Positions 1-6,570 of a stretch of DNA of 7,017 nucleotides are shown here, piece after piece (position 1 is the first letter of the stretch; the number at the start of each line of letters is the position of its first letter). The stretch lies in contig CAUDDU010000048.1 of NCBI GenBank assembly GCA_958448375.1, positions 1-7,017 of the forward strand, read 5' to 3'. The position numbers and the translations under genes were made by a program. This DNA comes from an uncultured Collinsella sp. (GTDB taxonomy: Bacteria; Actinomycetota; Coriobacteriia; Coriobacteriales; Coriobacteriaceae). The notes beneath the pieces are model-generated. The model made no database searches, was not told where the DNA came from, and worked only from the letters and a program-made list of their open reading frames with translations.

Positions 1-600
1 GGTCTTCTCGGCGGGGTCGGTGGCCTCGACGATGATGTCGGCGGTGTTTTGCGTAAAGGCGCGCAGGTCGGCGACGTTCTCGGGGTCCTCGGCCACCGTC
101 TCAGCCACGATGTCGGCGGCGCCGGCGAGCGCCTTCTCGGGCGTGTCGAAGCCGGCCTCCTCGTTGACGTAGTCCGCGGCGGCGTCGAGTGCGCTGCCCT
201 TGGCCGAGGGCTGCAGGATGATCATGTTGGCGAGCGGCTCCAGGCCGGCTTCGCGGGCCTTCTGCGCGCGAGTCATGCGCTTTTTGCGGTAGGGCTTGTA
301 GAGGTCCTCGACACGCTGGAGCTGCGTGGTCTCGCGAATCTGCTGCTCGAGTTCGGGCGTGAGCTTGCCCTGGGCGTCGATGAGCAGAATGACGTCCTCT
401 TTACGCTGCTCAAGATTGCGCAGGTAGGACAGGCGCTCGTCGAGTGCGCGCAGGGCGACGTCGTCCATGCCGCCCGTGGCTTCCTTGCGGTAGCGCGAGA
501 TAAAGGGGATGGTGTTGCCCTCGTCGATGAGCTTGACGGCCGCCTCGATGTTGGCGGCCTTAAGGTTGAGCTCGCGGGCGAGCTGGGCGATAAGATCCAT
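1..600 (-). CDS. tex: Tex-family RNA-binding transcription accessory protein, N-terminal 200 residues (partial)
   Basis: Reading the minus strand from ATG at 600 gives 200 open codons that leave the window at position 1, so the C-terminal three quarters are missing. Hallmarks of the Tex/YhgF N-terminal region are visible: NTIPFISRYRKEATGGMDD at residues 29-47, RNLEQRKEDV at 61-70, and the basic DLYKPYRKKRMTRAQKA stretch at 99-115. In known members this helical region precedes a YqgF-like nuclease fold, helix-hairpin-helix motifs and a C-terminal S1 RNA-binding domain of a roughly 700-800-residue cytoplasmic protein; none of those later domains is in view. AAGGAG at 605-610 lies 4 nt before the ATG and supports the start. 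It is transcribed away from the catabolic operon and is separated from it by a terminator and a repeat element, so it is probably independent. No convincing promoter was found upstream. Identification is confident; the role (nucleic-acid binding, effects on transcription or RNA turnover) is family knowledge. Confidence 0.93.
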   Translation of the reverse strand, partial: MDLIAQLARELNLKAANIEAAVKLIDEGNTIPFISRYRKEATGGMDDVALRALDERLSYLRNLEQRKEDVILLIDAQGKLTPELEQQIRETTQLQRVEDLYKPYRKKRMTRAQKAREAGLEPLANMIILQPSAKGSALDAAADYVNEEAGFDTPEKALAGAADIVAETVAEDPENVADLRAFTQNTADIIVEATDPAEKT

Positions 601-682
601 GGGACTCCTTGCGTTTAAGGTGCGTTTGCAACACAGGGCTACCAAGGATACCACCCGTCCCAAAAGGCTGTTTTGGGGCCGC

Positions 683-842
683 GCCACGAAAACGGCCTAT
701 CTACTACGTTTTACCCGTAGGGGCTGACCATACCTGGGTTTTCCGAAAGTCGGCAAGCCGTTTACCTGCGGTTTTTATCTCGCGAAATTCGGCATGCTTG
801 AGGGTGATCGGTTAAACGTAGTAGATAGGCCCATTTCGTGAC
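683..842. repeat. 160-bp intergenic element with 33-nt inverted terminal repeats
   Basis: Positions 683-715 and 810-842 are inverted copies of each other, with 29 of 33 positions matching (mismatches at 684/841, 692/833, 693/832 and 712/813). The core GGCCTATCTACTACGTTT (694-711) is perfect. The arms enclose 94 nt with no credible gene. There is no evident target-site duplication in the bases flanking either arm and no transposase. It lies in the 5' region of tex, between the tex ribosome-binding site and the terminator of the operon to the right. It could be a non-autonomous mobile repeat (MITE-like), an extragenic palindromic repeat, or a long stem in a tex leader transcript. The structure is certain; its nature is not. 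Confidence 0.8.
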
Positions 843-900
843 GAACGAACCAAGCTGAGGCGCAAAATAGCCTCGCTCCAGAAAAATCGTCGGCAAGGTA

Positions 901-938
901 GCAAAATGCCCCGCGGGCAGGAGGCTGCTCGCGGGGCA
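901..938 (-). terminator. Rho-independent terminator of the SDR/transporter/dehydrogenase operon
   Basis: A perfect 9-bp stem pairs 907-915 with 930-938 (core GCCCCGCG/CGCGGGGC). Inside the loop, 917-920 pair with 925-928 (GCAG/CTGC), leaving a four-base tip. On the minus strand the hairpin is followed by ATTTTGC (A then four Ts, 903-906), a short U tract. It lies about 70 nt beyond the TAA of the Gfo/Idh/MocA gene (1009), where the end of that operon is expected. A smaller inverted repeat, GAGGC/GCCTC at 857-861/870-874, lies further on and is too weak to call. Confidence 0.75.
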
Positions 939-1008
939 AAGAAGAGGGGCTTATTGGTGACGGACCGAGGGGTTCGGCATGGGGTTTGCCGCGGTCTGCC
1001 CTAAGGCA

Positions 1009-2049
1009 TTACAGCTCGACGAGCTGGCCGGTCTCGGCGGCCTCCTTGATGGCGTTGAGAAGCGTGAGCGTCTTGACGTTGTCGGCGGGGGTCACGACGG
1101 GCTCGACCTCGCGGCGGACAACCTTCACAAAGTGCTTGAGCTGCATCTTGTGTGGCAGTGCCGGGTCGACAGCCGGAATCTCCATCTGCAGCGGCTTGTG
1201 CCAGTTAGAGGCGCCGTCGTAGGAGAACTGGTGCAGGCGGGGCAGCGACAGGGCGCCCTTAGTGCCGCCGATAAAGTAGGCGTCGGCGTCGAAGGGGCGG
1301 TACTGCGGGTCCTCGCGAGCGGTTGCCTCCCAGTTCCAGGGGCTGGCGGTGGCGTCGGAGATGGTCATGCTTGCGAGCGCGCCATCGGCAAAACGGACGT
1401 TGACCACGGCGGAGTCCTCGGTCTCAAAACCGCGGGCGGCGCTGGACTGCATACCCTGGACGGCAACGGGCTCGCCCAGCAGGTAGCGGAGCAGGTCGAC
1501 GTCGTGCACCAGGTTGACCAGGATCGGGCCGGCACCCTTCTTGCGGCGCCACTCGACATCGAAATACTCGTCATTCTTATAGATCATGTAGTGGAAGCTC
1601 GAAACAGTAAGCTTGCCCAGCTCGCCGGACTCGATGATCTCCTTGGCCTTGTTGACGAAGGGGTTGTGGCGACGGTGCTGACCCACGAGCACGGGCACGC
1701 CGGCGGTCTCGGCCTCGGCGGCAAAGGCCTGGGCATCCTCCAGGTCGTTGGAGATCGGCTTTTCGACCAGCGGCACGATGTTGCGCTTCACAGCCTCGCG
1801 GGCAACGCCCAGGTGCAGGTCGTTGGGCGTGGCGATGATGACGGCGTCGGGCTTGACCTCGTCCATCATCTGAGCGGGATCGGTGTAAAACGGCACGCCG
1901 GCGGCCTCGGCCGTGGCGCGGGCGCCCTCAAAGGCGTCGGCGATGGCGACGAGCTCGGCCTCGGGCTCCTCGGTGACAAAGCGGATGTGGTTGCGGCCCA
2001 TGGCGCCGGCGCCGATAACGGCAATGCGGACGGGGTTGAGCTCAGACAT
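1009..2049 (-). CDS. Gfo/Idh/MocA-family NAD(P)-dependent oxidoreductase
   Basis: The protein has 346 residues, a usual length for the family. The N-terminal Rossmann fold is shown by VIGAGAMGRNH (11-21), with an acidic D38 at the end of the second strand that suggests NAD(H) preference. The family signature EKP is at 96-98, with K97 the expected catalytic lysine. The C-terminal alpha/beta domain carries NLVHDVDLLRYL (179-190); H182 is the likely proton-relay histidine, and N179 stands near the aspartate of inositol-dehydrogenase-type enzymes. GQHRRHNP (123-130) is typical of a subgroup acting on sugar-, cyclitol- or acid-type substrates. AAGGAG at 2055-2060 lies 5 nt before the ATG, an optimal ribosome-binding site. 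It is last in the operon, 69 nt after the transporter, and is followed by a hairpin terminator. It probably oxidises or reduces a polyol or hydroxy acid in the cytoplasm, in series with the upstream SDR enzyme. The substrate is unknown and inositol dehydrogenase should not be assumed. Confidence 0.93.
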   Translation of the reverse strand: MSELNPVRIAVIGAGAMGRNHIRFVTEEPEAELVAIADAFEGARATAEAAGVPFYTDPAQMMDEVKPDAVIIATPNDLHLGVAREAVKRNIVPLVEKPISNDLEDAQAFAAEAETAGVPVLVGQHRRHNPFVNKAKEIIESGELGKLTVSSFHYMIYKNDEYFDVEWRRKKGAGPILVNLVHDVDLLRYLLGEPVAVQGMQSSAARGFETEDSAVVNVRFADGALASMTISDATASPWNWEATAREDPQYRPFDADAYFIGGTKGALSLPRLHQFSYDGASNWHKPLQMEIPAVDPALPHKMQLKHFVKVVRREVEPVVTPADNVKTLTLLNAIKEAAETGQLVEL

Positions 2050-2070
2050 TTCGACTCCTTAATACTGGTG

Positions 2071-2114
2071 ACCGGTGGAATGCGACAAAGGGGCCGTCCC
2101 TTTGTCGCATCGGT
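2071..2114. repeat. Near-perfect hairpin in the transporter-dehydrogenase intercistronic gap
   Basis: ATGCGACAAAGGG at 2080-2092 is perfectly complementary to 2098-2110 across a 5-nt loop. A further ACCG/CGGT pair (2071-2074 with 2111-2114) extends the stem beyond a 5-nt bulge. It fills much of the 69-nt gap, ending a few bases after the transporter TAG and about 10 nt before the ribosome-binding site of the next gene. No U tract follows on the minus strand, so it is more likely an mRNA-stabilising or polarity element, or a copy of a dispersed extragenic palindrome, than a full terminator. Confidence 0.8.
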
Positions 2115-2118
2115 AAAA

Positions 2119-3375
2119 CTAGGCAGACTTCTTCTTGCTGTCGGAGACCATCATGTAGACGGTGAGCACGACGGCGATGGCGGCGATCACAATGGCGCCG
2201 TAGAAGGACTGCTGGTAGGCGGCGCTGCCGGCCTCGGCGTGATACAGCACGGCGGTGATGGGCTGGCTGATCCAGGTGGAAGCGGCATAGCCCAAAAACA
2301 TGATGCCGTAGTTGACACCGATGTTGCTGGTGCCAAAGGCGCCACCGGTGAGCGGCGGGTAGATGACGAGCAGGGCGCCAAAGCTAAAGCCGAGCAGGGC
2401 GAGCGCAACAAAGAACATGGCCTGCGTAAAGCTCATCGACATGATGACGAGTGCGACGATGGTGACGACAAGGCTGATGAGCAGCGACTTATAGGCGCCG
2501 AGCTTGTCGATGATCTGGCCAAAGGACAGACGGCCAACCAGGTTGGCGCAGGTGTTGACGGAGACCACCACACCGCCGAGGGCGACGGCCGCGGCGCTCG
2601 TGGGGTCGGCGAAGAGCTGAACGGCGGCGATGGAGGCAACCTTGCCCACGAGCAGGGTGCCCGCGGTGGCGGCAAAGGCGAAGGTGACGATGAGGACCCA
2701 GAAGCGCGGGGTCTTGACCATCTCGCCCGGGGTGAGGTCGCCGAAGGTGCCGGCATGCGCGCCGCCCTTGGGGGCCTCGAAGCCCTCGGGCAGCCAACCG
2801 GCCTCGGGGGCCTTCAGGAACAGGGCGGAGGCGGCGATCATCACAAAGAAGATGACGCCGAGCGCCTTAAGGGCGCCAAAGATGCCCAGGCTCGGGATGA
2901 GCAGCGAGGCGAGCACCGGGGACAGCACGGCGGGGCCGGCGGTCGAAGCGGCCAGGGTGATGCCGGAGGCGAGGCCCTTCTTGTCGATGAACCACTTTTG
3001 GCCGGTGGTGAGCGCCGGGTTGTAGCCCAGGCCGTTGCCGATGGCGGCGACGAGCGAGAACCACAGGTAGAACTGCCACGGCTCGGTGACGGTGCCGGAC
3101 ATGAACCAGCCCAGGCCGTAGCACACGGCGGCGGCGATAACGACGTTGCGCGGGCCGATCTTATCGGAGATGCGGCCGGCGAAGATGCCCGTCACGGCCA
3201 TGATGGTCTGAAAGACCGGGAAGGCCCAGGTGAGGGCGCTCGACCACTCGGGGTAGACGGCGAGCAGGTTCTTGCTCACGACGGAGTACAGCGCGATTGA
3301 GCTGATGAAGAACATGGTGACGCACGCGGCGGAAAGCACGACGGCGCGACCCTTGTTGGAGTTGGTGGAAGCCAT
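2119..3375 (-). CDS. OFA-type (oxalate/formate antiporter-like) major facilitator transporter
   Basis: This 418-residue inner-membrane protein has about twelve hydrophobic segments, roughly 11-33, 47-66, 75-94, 100-120, 135-158, 165-187, 225-247, 262-283, 296-315, 318-340, 352-378 and 391-411. The central loop (188-222) is polar. The MFS motif between helices 2 and 3 is GRISDKIGPRN (67-77) and its half-repeat is GRLSFGQIIDKLG (281-293). GNGLGYNPALTTGQKWF (113-129) followed by DKKGLASG is characteristic of the OFA subfamily (OxlT, YhjX). I see no basic residue inside the predicted helices 8 and 11, where the oxalate transporter OxlT carries its essential Arg and Lys, so oxalate is not supported as substrate; that inference depends on my helix assignment. 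The ribosome-binding site is modest (GAAAGAG at 3380-3386, 4 nt from ATG). It is the middle gene of the operon and presumably imports the substrate of the two flanking dehydrogenases. Confidence 0.9.
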   Translation of the reverse strand: MASTNSNKGRAVVLSAACVTMFFISSIALYSVVSKNLLAVYPEWSSALTWAFPVFQTIMAVTGIFAGRISDKIGPRNVVIAAAVCYGLGWFMSGTVTEPWQFYLWFSLVAAIGNGLGYNPALTTGQKWFIDKKGLASGITLAASTAGPAVLSPVLASLLIPSLGIFGALKALGVIFFVMIAASALFLKAPEAGWLPEGFEAPKGGAHAGTFGDLTPGEMVKTPRFWVLIVTFAFAATAGTLLVGKVASIAAVQLFADPTSAAAVALGGVVVSVNTCANLVGRLSFGQIIDKLGAYKSLLISLVVTIVALVIMSMSFTQAMFFVALALLGFSFGALLVIYPPLTGGAFGTSNIGVNYGIMFLGYAASTWISQPITAVLYHAEAGSAAYQQSFYGAIVIAAIAVVLTVYMMVSDSKKKSA

Positions 3376-3398
3376 TGGACTCTTTCTGATCGATACGG

Positions 3399-3429
3399 GG
3401 GAGGAGCGGGCGTGTCCGCGGGACCTCCC
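3399..3429. repeat. Intercistronic hairpin between SDR and transporter genes
   Basis: GGGAGG (3399-3404) pairs with CCTCCC (3424-3429), and inside it GCGG (3406-3409) pairs with CCGC (3416-3419), with an unequal internal loop between. It lies in the 66-nt gap after the SDR stop codon. No T run follows in either direction, so it is at most a partial attenuator or an RNA-processing or stability element. In GC-rich DNA such a stem can also arise by chance. Confidence 0.4.
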
Positions 3430-3441
3430 TGTCAGGTTGGT

Positions 3442-4323
3442 TTACTGGTCAGTCGGCTTGGCGACGCCGGACTCATCGGACCAGAGCTCGACACCCTTGT
3501 TCTTAAGGTAGTTGTCGGCATAGGCGCGACGGCCGCCGGGCTTGGCGGTGAGGTCGCCCATCATGTTGGAGAAGCCGCCGTCGACCTTGATGGCGTCGCC
3601 GGTGGTGAAGTCCGAGCGCGTGGACGCCAGGAACATGACGGCGTTGGCGATATCGCTGACCTCGCCGATGCGGCGCGTGGCGATCAGACGGCTGCGGCTC
3701 TTTTCGACCTCGGGGTCGGCGTAGAAGTTGGCCGACATCGGGGTCTTAACGAAGCAGGGTTCGACGCAGTTGGAGCGGACGCCGTAGGGGCCCCACTCGG
3801 CGGCGAGCATCTTGGACATCATGTTGACGCCCGCCTTGGTGGAGCTGTACACGCCCGAGAACGTCTCGGGGGAGTGGCTGGCAACGGTCGAGATGTGCAC
3901 CAGGCGACCCTGGCCGGCCTTGATCATCTCGCGACCAAAGCGCTGCGAGGTGATGAAGTAACCGGTGAGGTTGACGTTGATGACCTCGTTCCAGTCGGAG
4001 AGCGGCAGGTCCTCCATGGCGGCGAAGCGCAGGATGCCGGCGGTGTTGACGAGGACGTCGATGCGGCCGAAGTCGCGGATCGTGGCGTCGACGGCGGCCT
4101 GAACCTCGGCCTCGTCGGTGGCGTTCATCTTGTAGCCCTCGGCGTGGATGCCAAACTCGGCGGCGAGGTCGGCGGCTGCAGCCTTGACCTTTTCCTCGTC
4201 CAGATCGAGCAGGACGACGTTGGCGCCGTTGCGGGCGAACTCGTGGCAAATCTCGACGCCCATACCGCCGAGCGCGCCAGTCACGGCGCAGACATCGCCC
4301 TCGAGCTTAAGCCAATTGCTCAT
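3442..4323 (-). CDS. Short-chain dehydrogenase/reductase (SDR), NAD-type
   Basis: This is a 293-residue classical SDR with a Rossmann fold. The cofactor motif TGALGGMG is at 15-22, and the second strand ends in LLDLDEEKV with D40, which favours NAD(H). NTAG is at 93-96, the structural Asn in INVNLTG is N118, and the active site is Y159-S-S-T-K163. The residue 13 before the Tyr, where the catalytic Ser normally sits, is T146, with S145 just before it. VEPCFVKTPM (188-196) is the usual post-catalytic P-x-x-V-x-T-P type segment. The protein runs about 40 residues past the normal end at VDGGF (248-252), with a basic then acidic tail. AAGGGA at 4331-4336 lies 7 nt before the ATG. It is the first gene of the minus-strand operon, divergent from a LysR regulator. 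It likely oxidises a secondary alcohol (or reduces a ketone) of the imported substrate. The closest families are gluconate-5-dehydrogenase-like and related SDRs, but the substrate cannot be assigned. Confidence 0.93.
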   Translation of the reverse strand: MSNWLKLEGDVCAVTGALGGMGVEICHEFARNGANVVLLDLDEEKVKAAAADLAAEFGIHAEGYKMNATDEAEVQAAVDATIRDFGRIDVLVNTAGILRFAAMEDLPLSDWNEVINVNLTGYFITSQRFGREMIKAGQGRLVHISTVASHSPETFSGVYSSTKAGVNMMSKMLAAEWGPYGVRSNCVEPCFVKTPMSANFYADPEVEKSRSRLIATRRIGEVSDIANAVMFLASTRSDFTTGDAIKVDGGFSNMMGDLTAKPGGRRAYADNYLKNKGVELWSDESGVAKPTDQ

Positions 4324-4392
4324 AGGAACTTCCCTTCTTGTGCCTCCCGGTGGGCCGCTCCCATTAACCGACCCACGTGGTTTTCGCTGGTT

Positions 4393-4421
4393 ATCGTATG
4401 CTTTGCATTTGCGCAGGTGAA
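4393..4421 (-). promoter_or_regulatory. Candidate promoter of the SDR operon
   Basis: On the minus strand, TTCACC (4416-4421, 4 of 6 to the -35 consensus) and TACGAT (4393-4398, 4 of 6 to the -10 consensus) are separated by exactly 17 nt. The -10 lies about 70 nt before the SDR start codon, in the AT-rich part of the divergent region. On the plus strand TAGAAT at 4434-4439 is a good -10-like hexamer with no matching -35; it could serve the regulator gene. Confidence 0.4.
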
Positions 4422-4426
4422 TTGCA
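4404..4426. promoter_or_regulatory. Dyad in divergent promoter, candidate LysR-type operator
   Basis: TGCATTT (4404-4410), nine bases, then AATTGCA (4420-4426) forms an inverted repeat with 6 of 7 positions matching, and T4409 and A4421 satisfy the T-N11-A rule for LysR-type regulator boxes. It overlaps the -35 and spacer of the candidate SDR-operon promoter. A second short palindrome, ACACTGTGT, is at 4458-4466, and CCACGTGG at 4373-4380 lies in the SDR leader. Assignment as the binding site of the adjacent regulator is inference from position and symmetry. Confidence 0.4.
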
Positions 4427-4556
4427 TATTTGTTAGAATGGCGTTAACCGTAGGTTTACACTGTGTGATGCAGTTTTTTCTCAATTGAGCGCGTGACCTG
4501 CCAAAACGACCCCCTTCGGCAGTTCATTGCCATGCGTCTGGAAACGGGAGATTGAC

Positions 4557-5435
4557 GTGTACGATCGACGACTCGAGGCCATATCGGCCGCCGCGGAGCT
4601 GGGAAGCTTCTCGCGTGCGGCGGCAAAATTGCGCGTGTCGACCCCGGCGCTCGTCAAGCAGGTGTCGGGATTTGAGGCCGAATTTGGCATCACGTTGTTC
4701 GAGCGCTCGCATTCGGGCGTCAAGGTGACGCCGGCCGGCGCGCTGCTGGTGGACGACGCGCGCTCGATCATGCGGCAGTCCGAGGACGCGCTGCGCCGTG
4801 CCCGACGCGCGGCGGGCGATGGCGGTGCCGTGCGCCTAGGCGTGTCGATGATGTGCCCGGGACGCCAGACGCTGTCGATGTGGACGGGCGTCCACGAGCT
4901 GGAACCGTCGCTGCGATTTGAGATCGTGCCAGTAAGCGATCTCTATGACGAGCGCGAGACCGTCATGCGCAGCTTGGGCCGCGAGGTCGATGTGGTGCAG
5001 TCGAGTTTTTCTACCCCACGCTGGGGCGACGCCTGCCAAAAGCTTCGCATCGTTAACGTGCCGTTTTATATCGACCTGCCGCGCACGAGCCCGCTGGCGC
5101 GCAAGACACGCATTACGGTTGCCGACCTGGAGGGCATGCGCCTGCGCGTGCTCCGCCACGGCAACGACGCAATGGACAGCCTGCGCATCGACCTTCTGGC
5201 CGACGGCGGCGTTGACGTGATCGACGTGGACAGCTTTGACTTTGCGCTCTTTAACGAGGCAGAGGAAAAGGGCGACGCGGTGCTCACCTGCGGCGCATGG
5301 TCGGGGGTACACCCGGCCTTTGTGGGCGTGCCGTTCCTATGCGGTCGCGAGGTGCCGGTCTTTTTGCACTATCCGCTCGAGCCCACCCTCCAAGTCCAAA
5401 AATTCGTCAACGCCATGGCACAACTTCTCAAATAG
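4557..5435 (+). CDS. LysR-type transcriptional regulator
   Basis: The frame stays open upstream to an ATG at 4527, but GTG at 4557 is preferred: GGGAG at 4546-4550 lies 6 nt before it, and the protein then begins MYDRRLEAISAAAELGSFSR, the standard LysR beginning. This gives 292 residues, normal for the family. The winged helix-turn-helix spans about residues 4-62 (GSFSRAAAKLRVSTPALVKQ, then FGITLFER and VTPAGALL), followed by a linker helix (about 63-87). The effector-binding domain starts at GAVRLGVSM and runs to the C-terminus. The effector domain is divergent and gives no ligand. The gene is divergent from the SDR/transporter/dehydrogenase operon with 233 nt between starts, which suggests that it controls that operon, probably as a ligand-dependent activator, and its own expression. 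Confidence 0.93.
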   Translation: MYDRRLEAISAAAELGSFSRAAAKLRVSTPALVKQVSGFEAEFGITLFERSHSGVKVTPAGALLVDDARSIMRQSEDALRRARRAAGDGGAVRLGVSMMCPGRQTLSMWTGVHELEPSLRFEIVPVSDLYDERETVMRSLGREVDVVQSSFSTPRWGDACQKLRIVNVPFYIDLPRTSPLARKTRITVADLEGMRLRVLRHGNDAMDSLRIDLLADGGVDVIDVDSFDFALFNEAEEKGDAVLTCGAWSGVHPAFVGVPFLCGREVPVFLHYPLEPTLQVQKFVNAMAQLLK

Positions 5436-5459
5436 CCAAAAGAGTCCCGTCCCAAATTA

Positions 5460-5483
5460 GCTACCCTTTGCTACGGGTTTAGC
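5460..5483. terminator. Weak hairpin between convergent genes, possible bidirectional terminator
   Basis: The 43-nt gap between the LysR stop (5435) and the cyclase stop (5479) contains GCTA-CCC (5460-5466) facing GGG (5475-5477) and TAGC (5480-5483), with a 2-nt bulge. TTT follows the GGG on the plus strand. The stem overlaps the last codons of the cyclase gene. It is short and lacks a clear U tract, so termination is only a possibility suggested by the convergent arrangement. Confidence 0.25.
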
Positions 5484-6570
5484 GGTCCTCGCGTTGCGGC
5501 CCGGCCGCCTCGGCTGTCTTTACACGGTTCTTGTCGATGTACATGTTTTTGTCGGCCTGGGAAAAGAGCTCGCGCATCGTAGGCGACTCATCAAAATCAC
5601 TGGAAAGCGCGTAACCCACCGCATAGCTGATAGGCATGTCGGGGTGAGCCTCGGAATACTCGTTCACGTTTGCACGAACCCGAGTAAGACAGGACTCAAC
5701 GGCAGCCCGATCGGCATCCCATAGCACCGCGATAAACTCATCGCCACCGTCGCGGCCCACAAAGCAGGTCTCGGACGCCACGCACCCCAGCTGCTGGGCA
5801 AAAGAACGGATGTATTCGTCGCCCTTCTCGTGGCCGAAGTTGTTATTGACCGTATGCAAATTGTTAAGGTCGAAGACGCACACCGCAACGGGCGCCTCCG
5901 CGGAGACAGGCTGCTCCTGCCTCAAGATCTCCTCGCACTTGTTCTTGTTGGGCAGTCCTGTGGCTTCGTCGAGATAGACTTTGCTCTGCAGCTCGCGGTT
6001 GAGCGCGGCAGTGCGCACCGCGCGAACAAGTTCGACCGCAAAGGTCGCCACCAAGCCCACGATGTCGATGATCACCAAGCCCTCGAGATAGTTGAGCGCC
6101 GACGCCTTCTCCTGAGAGTAGTCCTCTGCGAGTCGCGTAGCATCGTCGCAAATGCCAAAGAACTCCTCGCTCATGGAGATGATGTCGGTGCTCTCGTAGC
6201 CGACTTCGCGCACGCGGCTAATCTCGGCGCAAAGCTCATCATAATAATTTGCAAGCTCGGTCATCTTTGCCTGATACTCATCGTCGTCGAGACGGACGAG
6301 GTTGAGGTCGTCACTTCCGTAACGCAAGCCGTTGATGTATGAATCCACGGCTTTGAGCAGGTCATCTTGAGGCTGGCCCGCGTCCTCGAGCTTAACGATT
6401 CGCTGCGTGGTGCCGCGCACCAGGCCGGCGTAGTTGACCACACGCGCCGTGCCCTGGATATCGGAGACGAGCAGCATGACATTGATGAAGAAGAAGATGA
6501 GAACTGCCGTGAGCACCATCATGAGCAGGCGCACCGCCTGGCTGGCCTTCTTGGCGACAGAAGTATTCAC
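5479..6570 (-). CDS. Membrane-bound diguanylate cyclase (GGDEF) with PilJ/NarX-like sensor region
   Basis: This 363-residue protein begins at GTG 6570, with AGGGAAG at 6578-6584 placed 7 nt upstream. Helix 1 (about 14-36) and helix 2 (about 160-183) flank an extracytoplasmic helical region of about 120 residues beginning VVNYAGLVRGTTQRIVKLE (44-62), which resembles the NarX/PilJ-type four-helix sensor. There is no clear HAMP domain; a short linker leads to the GGDEF domain (about 197-350). Domain landmarks are the DEATGLPNKN entry (201-210), FDLNNLHTVNNNFGHEKGD (233-251) with metal ligand D234 and substrate-contact N242, and an intact RDGGDEF at 273-279. The usual inhibitory site RxxD, expected at 266-269, reads SETC, so product feedback at a canonical I-site is absent. 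By family it makes cyclic di-GMP from two GTP in response to an external signal. It is convergent with the LysR gene and appears monocistronic. Confidence 0.92.
   Translation of the reverse strand: MNTSVAKKASQAVRLLMMVLTAVLIFFFINVMLLVSDIQGTARVVNYAGLVRGTTQRIVKLEDAGQPQDDLLKAVDSYINGLRYGSDDLNLVRLDDDEYQAKMTELANYYDELCAEISRVREVGYESTDIISMSEEFFGICDDATRLAEDYSQEKASALNYLEGLVIIDIVGLVATFAVELVRAVRTAALNRELQSKVYLDEATGLPNKNKCEEILRQEQPVSAEAPVAVCVFDLNNLHTVNNNFGHEKGDEYIRSFAQQLGCVASETCFVGRDGGDEFIAVLWDADRAAVESCLTRVRANVNEYSEAHPDMPISYAVGYALSSDFDESPTMRELFSQADKNMYIDKNRVKTAEAAGPQREDR

Noticed and set aside
49..618. A 189-codon open frame on the plus strand
   Set aside because: Antisense to the Tex coding region, which is clear from conserved motifs and a well-placed ribosome-binding site.
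979..3300. A 773-codon open frame on the plus strand
   Set aside because: It lies antisense to two well-identified genes, crosses their intergenic gap, has low-complexity Gly/Asp/His-rich composition and no ribosome-binding site. It is the usual artefact of GC-rich codon bias.
3442..4323. A bile-acid hydroxysteroid dehydrogenase
   Set aside because: Tempting for a gut Coriobacteriia SDR, but the sequence does not resemble the Collinsella 7-beta enzyme as I recall it, and the operon context points to a small imported substrate.
3412..4488. A 358-codon open frame on the plus strand
   Set aside because: Antisense shadow of the SDR gene; its translation has no recognisable motif while the opposite strand shows a complete SDR.
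4527..4556. ATG at 4527 as start of the LysR regulator
   Set aside because: It would add ten residues not typical of LysR proteins; GTG at 4557 has a GGGAG site at proper spacing and gives the standard N-terminus.
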